In this document: in pieces, positions 39,997-45,456 of the stretch
Layout of the letters: each line of letters starts with the position of its first letter
How positions within the stretch are numbered: position 1 is the first letter of the stretch
DNA from: JAOUEA01 sp039933515
Lineage (GTDB): Bacteria > Actinomycetota > UBA4738 > HRBIN12
Direction: 5' to 3'
NCBI GenBank assembly: GCA_039933515.1
Contig: JBDTNY010000020.1
Span: 1-45,456 of the forward strand
Length of the DNA: 45,456 bases
Made by a program: the position numbers and the translations under genes
The notes under the pieces: model-generated
Told to the model about the DNA's origin: nothing
Database searches by the model: none
Seen by the model: only the letters and a program-made list of their open reading frames with translations

Positions 39997-40823
39997 GGCC
40001 TTCGTCCCTCGACGACCCGATCTCGACCCGTGAGGTCGGGGCGCACGCGGGTCGTGACGAACCCCGCATGGAGCAATGCGGCGGTCACCGCTGCGGCCCG
40101 ATCGTCGCCGATCTCGACGACGATCGCACCGCCCGGCCGCAGCCGCTCGGACGCCTGAGCGAACAGCCGCTCGTACACGTCGATGCCTCCCACGAGCGCG
40201 CCGGAAGGGTCTGCCTGGACGTCGAGCGGCAAGCCCGGCACGTCGCCACGCTCGACGTACGGAGGATTGCTCACCACGAGGTCGAGCGCGCCGTCGGACT
40301 CGGACACGGGCGCCAGCAGGTCCCCGCAGCGCACGTCGACATCGAGGCCGAGCCGCTCGGCATGCTCGCGCGCGAGTGCAACCGCTTCGAGCGAGCAGTC
40401 GGTGGCGATCACCCGCGCGCCCGGATGCTCCGAGGCGATCGACAGCGCGATCGCCCCGGTGCCCGTGCCGACGTCGACGACGCTCGGGCGGGCGAGACCC
40501 GCGACCGCCTCGAGGGCTACGTCGACCACCATCTCGGTCTCGGGCCGCGGGATGAATACGCCCGGACGAACCGCGAGGACGAGGCGCCGAAAGCCCTGCT
40601 CGCCCGTGAGGTGCTGGACCGGCGTGCCGGTGCAGCGGCGGCAGAGCGCGCGTCCGAAGCGCTTGGCCTCGGCCGTCGAGAGCTCCTCCTCTCGCAGATA
40701 CAGCCCGGTTCGACCGCTGCCCAGGATCGATGCGAGCAGGGTCTCAGCGGTGGCCAGCGGCTGGTCGACGCCGTGTCGTTCCAGGTAGCCGGCCCCGCGG
40801 CGGACGACTTCGGCGGGGCGCAT
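39993..40823 (-). CDS. prmC: Peptide chain release factor N5-glutamine methyltransferase
   Basis: SAM-dependent methylation of the GGQ glutamine of release factors. 276 residues: N-terminal helical domain, PVQHLTGEQGFRRLVLAV with IPRPETEMVVDVAL, the SAM-binding DVGTGTGAIALSIA, and the catalytic NPPY in DLVVSNPPYVERG. The ATG overlaps the prfA stop (TGATG), placing enzyme next to substrate gene. The long open frame upstream shadows prfA. Confidence 0.97.
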   Translation of the reverse strand: MRPAEVVRRGAGYLERHGVDQPLATAETLLASILGSGRTGLYLREEELSTAEAKRFGRALCRRCTGTPVQHLTGEQGFRRLVLAVRPGVFIPRPETEMVVDVALEAVAGLARPSVVDVGTGTGAIALSIASEHPGARVIATDCSLEAVALAREHAERLGLDVDVRCGDLLAPVSESDGALDLVVSNPPYVERGDVPGLPLDVQADPSGALVGGIDVYERLFAQASERLRPGGAIVVEIGDDRAAAVTAALLHAGFVTTRVRPDLTGRDRVVEGRRP

Positions 40824-41917
40824 CAGGCCGCCGGGTCGTCCTCGGACAGCTGGGCGGCCCGCTCGGCTTGGTTCAGCCGATCCACGAACCCGTCGAGCTC
40901 GGACCCGCCGGTCAAGACGTCCTGGAGCTGGTGCGAGGTGTACTTGATCCGGTGGTCCGTGACCCTGCCGTCGGGGAAGTTGTAGGTCCGGATCTTCTCG
41001 GAGCGGTCTCCCGTCCCGAGCTGGGACCGGCGCGCGGCGGCCTCCTTGGCCTGGGCCTCGTCGATCGCCTTCTGCAAGATCCGCGCGCGCAGGTACCGCA
41101 TCGCCTTCTCGCGGTTCTGGAGCTGCGAACGTTCTTCCTGGCACTCGACCTTGATCCCCGTTGGCCGGTGGACGATGCGCACGGCCGAGTCGGTCGTGTT
41201 CACCGATTGACCCCCGGGTCCGCTCGATCGGTACACGTCGATATCGAGGTCCTCGGGGCGGATGTCGACCTCCACGTCCTCGGCAGCGGGGAGGACGGCG
41301 ACCGTGGCCGTCGACGTGTGGATCCGGCCCTGCGACTCGGTGACGGGCACCCGCTGCACGCGGTGGACCCCGGACTCGTGCTTCAGCTTGGAGTAGGCGT
41401 CCTTGCCTCGGACCTCGAGCACGACCTCCTTGAACCCCCCGACGTCGCTCGGTGAGGACGAGAGGACGTCGACCTTCCATCGATGGCGCTCGCCGAACCG
41501 TGCGTACATCTCGCAGAGCTCCCCGGCCCAGAGCGCGGCCTCCTGGCCACCGGCTCCGCCGCGGATCTCGACGATCAGGTCCTTGCCGTCGTTCGGGTCC
41601 TTGGGCACCAGAAGGAGCTCGAGCTGGGCGCGGAGCTGGTCGGCACGGCCCTCGGCGCGCTCGGCCTCCTCGCGGAAGTACGCCTCCATCTCCGGGTCGG
41701 ACTCGGCCTTCGCCAGCTCACGCGCATCCTCGGCGGCCGCCGTGGTCTCGCGGAACTCCCGGTAGGGACGGACGATGTCCTCGAGATCGGAGAACGCCTT
41801 GCCGACCGTGCGGAGCTTGTCGGGGTCCGCGCTGGTCTCGGGCGCCGCCATCTCGGCCGAGACCGCTTCGTACCGGGCCTCGACCTCCGCGAGCTTGGCT
41901 TCGAGATCGGATGCCAT
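40823..41917 (-). CDS. prfA: Peptide chain release factor 1
   Basis: RF1, 364 residues, reads UAA and UAG. The PxT codon-reading tripeptide is PVT (191-193) in RVPVTESQGR, which marks RF1 rather than RF2. The GGQ motif is at 235-237 in YRSSGPGGQSVNTTDSA. N-terminal coiled-coil region intact. A weak GAACAT box is 7 nt before the ATG. It is coupled to prmC. Confidence 0.98.
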   Translation of the reverse strand: MASDLEAKLAEVEARYEAVSAEMAAPETSADPDKLRTVGKAFSDLEDIVRPYREFRETTAAAEDARELAKAESDPEMEAYFREEAERAEGRADQLRAQLELLLVPKDPNDGKDLIVEIRGGAGGQEAALWAGELCEMYARFGERHRWKVDVLSSSPSDVGGFKEVVLEVRGKDAYSKLKHESGVHRVQRVPVTESQGRIHTSTATVAVLPAAEDVEVDIRPEDLDIDVYRSSGPGGQSVNTTDSAVRIVHRPTGIKVECQEERSQLQNREKAMRYLRARILQKAIDEAQAKEAAARRSQLGTGDRSEKIRTYNFPDGRVTDHRIKYTSHQLQDVLTGGSELDGFVDRLNQAERAAQLSEDDPAA

Positions 41918-41989
41918 GGCAGCGATGTTCCCAGAACGCCGGACGACCCCCGCGACGACGCCGCGAGGGTCGTCGGTCGGAGCGGTCGC

Positions 41990-42772
41990 TCAGTCGTCGT
42001 CGCTGTCGAAATCGAGCTCCATCGACGCTAGGTCGGGGATATCGACGGCGTCGGCTTCGGCGTCGGGCGAGACCCAGAGGTCCTCGTACCGGGGGTCGAC
42101 GAGGTCGGCGAGGGCGTCGCCCTCAGCCACGGCGGCGCTGTCGGTGCGCCCTCGCACGGGGGCGGCGCTCGTAGAGACGGCGGAGCTGGCGCTCGCGCCT
42201 CCGTCCTCGATCGTCACGTCCAGCTCCTTCGCGGCGTTCAGCAGTCGGGTCTGCATCGACTGGAGCTGCGTCACCAGAAGCTCTCGTCTGCCCGAGAGCC
42301 CTTCCAAGATCGCGTCGGCCTTGGCCCGGGCTGCGGCGAGGGTCTCGGCCGCCTGCTGGCGTTCGGTCTCGGCCTGGGACTGCGCGTCGGTGCGGATCCG
42401 GTCGGCTTCGGCGCGCGCCTCATTCAGCACTCGGGACGAATCCGTCTTGGCCTCGTCGAGGAGCCGCAGCGCCTCCTGATCGGCGCTGGCGATCAGCCCC
42501 GCGACCCGCTTGCCGAGTTCTTCGTAGGGGTCGGCCGCAGGGGTCGCCGGCTGCGGGGCGGCCACGGCCGACGGGGCGGCATCCGCGGTCTCCGCCATCA
42601 TCCGCACCTCGCGGAGCTCATGTTCGAGCGTCTCCACCTGCGTGGCGACGCCTTCGAGGTAATCCCGGACCTGATCGGGATCGTAGCCGCGGCGCACGGA
42701 TGCGAACTCGCGGCGGCGGATCTGCTCGGCGCTGGGCAGCAACGGCAGATCGAGGTCGGAAGCGGTGCTCAT
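41990..42772 (-). CDS. DivIVA domain-containing coiled-coil protein
   Basis: 260 residues. Residues 12-55 (PSAEQIRRREFASVRRGYDP, DQVRDYLEGVATQVETLEHE) match the DivIVA N-terminal membrane-curvature domain. A long charged helix follows (KTDSSRVLNEARAEADRIRT onward) consistent with coiled coil; the C-terminus is acidic (MELDFDSDDD). DivIVA-type proteins mark poles or septa in actinobacteria (Wag31, SepIVA). The usual DivIVA site is beside ftsZ/sepF; here it sits between the DUF1385 and prfA genes. The ribosome site GGGAGG is clear. Confidence 0.83.
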   Translation of the reverse strand: MSTASDLDLPLLPSAEQIRRREFASVRRGYDPDQVRDYLEGVATQVETLEHELREVRMMAETADAAPSAVAAPQPATPAADPYEELGKRVAGLIASADQEALRLLDEAKTDSSRVLNEARAEADRIRTDAQSQAETERQQAAETLAAARAKADAILEGLSGRRELLVTQLQSMQTRLLNAAKELDVTIEDGGASASSAVSTSAAPVRGRTDSAAVAEGDALADLVDPRYEDLWVSPDAEADAVDIPDLASMELDFDSDDD

Positions 42773-42877
42773 GGGGAAGCCTCCCGGTCACTCGGTTACC
42801 CGGGCATCTTGCGGTGCCTCCGGGGCCGATGCAACGACCCTCGCGAGATGGGAGCGGAGCGTCGGACGTCGATCGGG

Positions 42878-43801
42878 TCAGGCGGGCGGCGGGCCCGCGG
42901 GGCGAGGCGCCTCGCGCTCGCAGCGGAGCACCTCGTCGAACGAGGCGATCGCGATCTCGATCTGGTCGGTGGCCGGCTCCTGGGTGGTGATCTTCTGCAG
43001 CCAGATCCCGGGGCGCATCAGTGCACGCATCAGAAACGACTCAGGGAACCGCGCCCCCAGTCGCAGCGCCTCGTACGCGAAGCCCGCGATCAGCGGGATC
43101 GCCACGATCCGCGAGCCGATCCGCCACCAGAACCCGGGCGTGCCGAACAGCGTGAACACGAAGATCGTGGTGATCATCACGATGATCAGGAAGTTCGTGC
43201 CGCAGCGGACGTGTTCCTTGGGGAACCTGTCGACCTCAGCCGGTTCGAGCGGGACGTCGTGCTCGTAGGCCGCGATCGTCTTGTGCTCCGCCCCGTGGTA
43301 TTCGAACACGCGGTGGATGTCCTTCGTGCGCCCGATCAGCCAGAGGTAGCCCACGAACAGCGCCACCCGGAAGACGCCCTCGAGCACGAGGATCGTCACG
43401 CCGCCGCCCGTCCGGCTCTCGATCCACGCGAACAAGGTCGTAGGGCCCAAGATGAAGATCCCGATGAACAGGGCGAACGCGATGATCAACGACACGGTGA
43501 CCTGCCGCGAGCTCAGCTGCTCCTCATCTTCGACCGCTTGATTCGCGGCGATCAGCAGCGCGCGGGTTCCGATCGCGAGCGACTGGCCCAGCACGATGAT
43601 CCCGCGGAGTCCGGGCTTGCCGAGGATCGGGTGCTTCGCGGCGATCGAGTCGATGCCGTGCGACTCGAGGTAGATCTCGCCGGTCGGTCGCCTCACCGCG
43701 ACCGCCCAATGAGCGGCGCCGCGCATCATCACGCCCTCCACGACGGCCTGGCCGCCGTAGAGATGCGTCTTCTTCGCGGGGGGCGCCGGCGAGTCGGACA
43801 C
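42878..43801 (-). CDS. DUF1385 family membrane protein (YqhQ-like)
   Basis: 307 residues, DUF1385 family, of unknown biochemical role. The N-terminal signature YGGQAVVEGVMMRGAAHWAV is diagnostic, followed by spans (VTVSLIIAFALFIGIFILG, GVTILVLEGVFRVALFVGYL, LIIVMITTIFVFTLFG). A conserved FEYHGAEHKTIAAYE and a RCGTNFLIIV sequence suggest a metal or enzymatic site. GTG start 5 bp after rpmE; the pairing of rpmE, DUF1385 and prfA is common in Gram-positive genomes. Confidence 0.94.
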   Translation of the reverse strand: MSDSPAPPAKKTHLYGGQAVVEGVMMRGAAHWAVAVRRPTGEIYLESHGIDSIAAKHPILGKPGLRGIIVLGQSLAIGTRALLIAANQAVEDEEQLSSRQVTVSLIIAFALFIGIFILGPTTLFAWIESRTGGGVTILVLEGVFRVALFVGYLWLIGRTKDIHRVFEYHGAEHKTIAAYEHDVPLEPAEVDRFPKEHVRCGTNFLIIVMITTIFVFTLFGTPGFWWRIGSRIVAIPLIAGFAYEALRLGARFPESFLMRALMRPGIWLQKITTQEPATDQIEIAIASFDEVLRCEREAPRPAGPPPA

Positions 43802-43806
43802 GCGGG

Positions 43807-44034
43807 CTACTGCTTCGCGGCCTGCTGCGCCGCCTGGGTCTTGGCGTAGCGCTTCTGGAAGCGTTCCACGCGGCCGCCGGTGTCCATCAGCTTCTGCTTG
43901 CCGGTGTAGAACGGGTGGCAGTTCGAGCAGATCTCGGCGCGGATCTCGCTGACCGTCGAGCGCGTCTGGAACGCGTTCCCGCACGAGCAGTGGACGTTCG
44001 CGATCTGGTAGTCGGGGTGGATAGCTTGCTTCAT
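43807..44034 (-). CDS. rpmE: Ribosomal protein L31 (zinc-binding form)
   Basis: 75-residue L31. Four cysteines (Cys16, Cys18, Cys36, Cys39 in NVHCSCGN and AEICSNCHPFYTGKQK) make it the zinc-containing C+ form rather than the zinc-free paralog induced when zinc is scarce. The KQAIHPDYQ N-terminus and DTGGRVERFQKRY segment are typical. AAGGAG ribosome site before the ATG. Follows rho by 85 bp, as in mycobacteria. It may act as a zinc reservoir, relevant to the Fur/znu locus nearby. Confidence 0.98.
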   Translation of the reverse strand: MKQAIHPDYQIANVHCSCGNAFQTRSTVSEIRAEICSNCHPFYTGKQKLMDTGGRVERFQKRYAKTQAAQQAAKQ

Positions 44035-44119
44035 CGTGGACGCATCTCCTTCGCTGACCGCATGAGGGTACCTCGCACCGTCGTCAACGCCTCTGCATTC
44101 CCGGGCCGGACGGCTGCAC

Positions 44120-45456
44120 TCAGCTTCCGCTCTTCGCGATCTCCTTCAGGAATTGCTCGTTCGATTTGGTAGCACGGATCTTGTCGGTGAGGAGCTCCAG
44201 CGCGGCGCCGGGCTCCAGCGCGTGCAGGACGCGGCGCAGCTTGATCACCAAGGCGAGCTCTTCGGGCGGAAGCAGCAGCTCCTCCTTGCGGGTGCCCGAC
44301 GCGTCGACGTTGATCGCGGGGAAGAGCCGCTTCTCGGCGAGCTGGCGGTCCAGGCGAAGCTCCATGTTCCCGGTCGCTTTGAACTCCTCGAAGATCACTT
44401 CGTCCATGCGCGAGCCGGTCTCGACGAGCGCCGAGGCGATGATCGTGAGCGACCCGCCCTCCTCGATGTTGCGCGCCGCCCCGAAGAACCGCCGGGGCGG
44501 GTAGAGCGCGGACGCGTCGATACCGCCCGACAAGATCTTGCCGCTCGCCGGCATCGCGAGGTTGTAGGCCCGCGCGAGCCGCGTGAGCGAGTCGAGGATG
44601 ATCACGACGTCCTGCTTGGACTCCGCGAGCCGCTTCGCCCGCTCGAGGACGAGCTCGGTGATCTGGATGTGCTGTTCGGTCGGCTTGTCGAACGTGGAGT
44701 AGACAACCTCAGCCGCGGTGACCGTACGCTGCCAGTCAGTGACCTCCTCGGGACGCTCGTCCACGAGCAGCACGATCAGGTGGACCTCCGGGTTGGACGC
44801 GATGATCCCGTTCGCGACCTGCTTGAGGATCGTGGTCTTGCCGGCCTTGGGCGGCGCCACGAGCATCCCGCGCTGGCCCTTGCCGATCGGCGCGATCATG
44901 TCAATGATCCGCTCGCCCACGGCCAAGGGGCCCGACTCCAGCCGGAACCTCTCGTCAGGGAAGAGGGGGGTGAGCTTGTCGAAGCTCGCGCGGTCGCGCG
45001 ACGCTTCGGGTTCGAGCCCGTTCACCGTCTCGACCTCCAACAGGGCGAGGTACTTCTCGCTCTCCCGCGGGCGACGGACCTTGCCGGTGACGACGTCGCC
45101 CTTGCGGAGCGACGCCTTGCGAACCTGTGAGACCGAGACGTAGATGTCCTCGGATCCCGGCATGTATCCAGAGGTGCGCATGAAGCCGTAGCCGTCGGGC
45201 AACAGGTCGAGGATCCCGCTCTGGGTCGGTGCGTTCGCCACCTCTTCGGTGCGCTCGGTCTCTTCCCGGAGTCGTCGCTCCTCGCGCTGACGGCGGCGGT
45301 CCTCGCGGGAGGGACGCTGACGGCGCGCGTCGCGATCGCGCTGGCTCGCTTGGCCTTGATTGCCCTGACCCTGGTTGCTCTGGTTGCGGTCGCCCTGGTT
45401 GCCCTGGTTGCTCTGGTTGCGGTCGCCCTGGTTGCCCTGGTTGCTCTGGTTGCGGT
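44120..45456 (-). CDS. rho: Transcription termination factor Rho (partial, N-terminus off the edge)
   Basis: RNA-dependent helicase that ends transcription. The visible part has the RNA-binding OB fold (SGILDLLPDGYGFMRT, DIYVSVSQVRKASLRKGD), Walker A APPKAGKTT, LIVLLVDERPEEVTDWQRTV, the Q/R-loop region and the KSNEQFLKEIAK tail. Reading continues in frame beyond the GTG at 45241, so that GTG is not the start. Upstream is a charged segment (RRRQREERRLREETERTEE) and then an 11-residue repeat (NQSNQGNQGDR) that runs to the window edge. Actinobacterial Rho proteins carry an Arg/Asp/Asn-rich insertion here. The remaining N-terminus is missing. Confidence 0.98.
   Translation of the reverse strand, partial: RNQSNQGNQGDRNQSNQGNQGDRNQSNQGQGNQGQASQRDRDARRQRPSREDRRRQREERRLREETERTEEVANAPTQSGILDLLPDGYGFMRTSGYMPGSEDIYVSVSQVRKASLRKGDVVTGKVRRPRESEKYLALLEVETVNGLEPEASRDRASFDKLTPLFPDERFRLESGPLAVGERIIDMIAPIGKGQRGMLVAPPKAGKTTILKQVANGIIASNPEVHLIVLLVDERPEEVTDWQRTVTAAEVVYSTFDKPTEQHIQITELVLERAKRLAESKQDVVIILDSLTRLARAYNLAMPASGKILSGGIDASALYPPRRFFGAARNIEEGGSLTIIASALVETGSRMDEVIFEEFKATGNMELRLDRQLAEKRLFPAINVDASGTRKEELLLPPEELALVIKLRRVLHALEPGAALELLTDKIRATKSNEQFLKEIAKSGS
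45371..45456. repeat. 33-bp tandem repeat within rho
   Basis: Two full 33-bp copies (45371-45403, 45404-45436) and a 20-bp partial copy, identical base for base, at the right edge. Each encodes the 11-residue unit NQSNQGNQGDR on the minus strand. Exact DNA identity means recent expansion or slippage; copy number may vary and could collapse in assembly. Confidence 0.93.

Noticed and set aside
44120..45241. Rho starting at the GTG at 45241 as a 373-residue protein
   Set aside because: The frame continues upstream without a stop to the window edge and carries the actinobacterial-type insertion; a start here would remove the N-terminal domain.
45371..45456. CRISPR-like array (33-bp repeats)
   Set aside because: Repeats are directly adjacent with no spacers and keep the rho reading frame as 11-residue units, so they are coding tandem repeats.

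Overview
The window is GC-rich (by eye about two thirds G+C), gene-dense chromosomal DNA, with nearly all genes on the minus strand and many joined by ATGA/GTGA/TGATG overlaps. Read on the minus strand from the right edge, the order rho, rpmE, DUF1385, prfA, prmC, sua5, LMW-PTP, rpiB, glyA, wecA, atpZ/I-B-E-F-H-A-G-D-C, murA follows the order familiar from Actinomycetota, including mycobacteria. An Asp in place of the catalytic Cys of MurA, a C-terminal tail on AtpA, an Arg/Asn/Gln-rich insertion in Rho and frequent GTG starts agree with this. I infer an actinomycetote, probably outside the classic Streptomyces/Mycobacterium lineages (delta and b subunits are unfused, and a DivIVA-like gene lies between DUF1385 and prfA). 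I see no phage, transposon, CRISPR array, rRNA or tRNA.

Layout from left to right. 1-8.7 kb: GatB (cut by the left edge), a DMT-family exporter, GatA-GatC, a small membrane protein, NAD-dependent DNA ligase, a UPF0280 protein, an NTF2-like protein and MnmA. 8.7-14.4 kb: a fused aminodeoxychorismate synthase/lyase, two very small Cys-containing proteins, an enoyl-CoA hydratase, an NAD(P)-binding SDR-like protein, a kinase-like phosphotransferase and a Fur-family regulator. 14.4-17.1 kb: a zinc-type ABC importer (znuA-C-B). 17.1-21.8 kb: MeaB, and an operon of SCP2, zinc alcohol dehydrogenase, SCP2, a single-span membrane protein and the intramembrane protease PrsW. 21.8-23.9 kb: a CPBP intramembrane protease coupled to murA. 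23.9-31.3 kb: the complete F1Fo ATP synthase operon with two AtpI-type genes. 31.3-35.7 kb: a complete potADBC polyamine-type ABC importer, set between wecA and the atp operon. 35.8-45.5 kb: the wecA-to-rho housekeeping cluster; rho runs off the right edge inside a 33-bp tandem repeat.

Functional groups: translation fidelity and tRNA/protein modification (GatCAB, MnmA, Sua5, PrmC acting on RF1, RpmE); cell envelope precursors (MurA, WecA) with two membrane proteases nearby; energy (ATP synthase); metal and polyamine uptake; folate and one-carbon metabolism (PabBC, GlyA). No single gene set here is clearly a new system. The most interesting signals are a recurrent leaderless promoter layout (a TAnnnT -10 box 6-9 nt before the start codon at about a dozen genes), a near-identical element upstream of both the Fur gene and znuA, the SCP2-ADH-SCP2-TM-PrsW operon, the repeat-bearing N-terminal region of Rho, and the AtpA tail.
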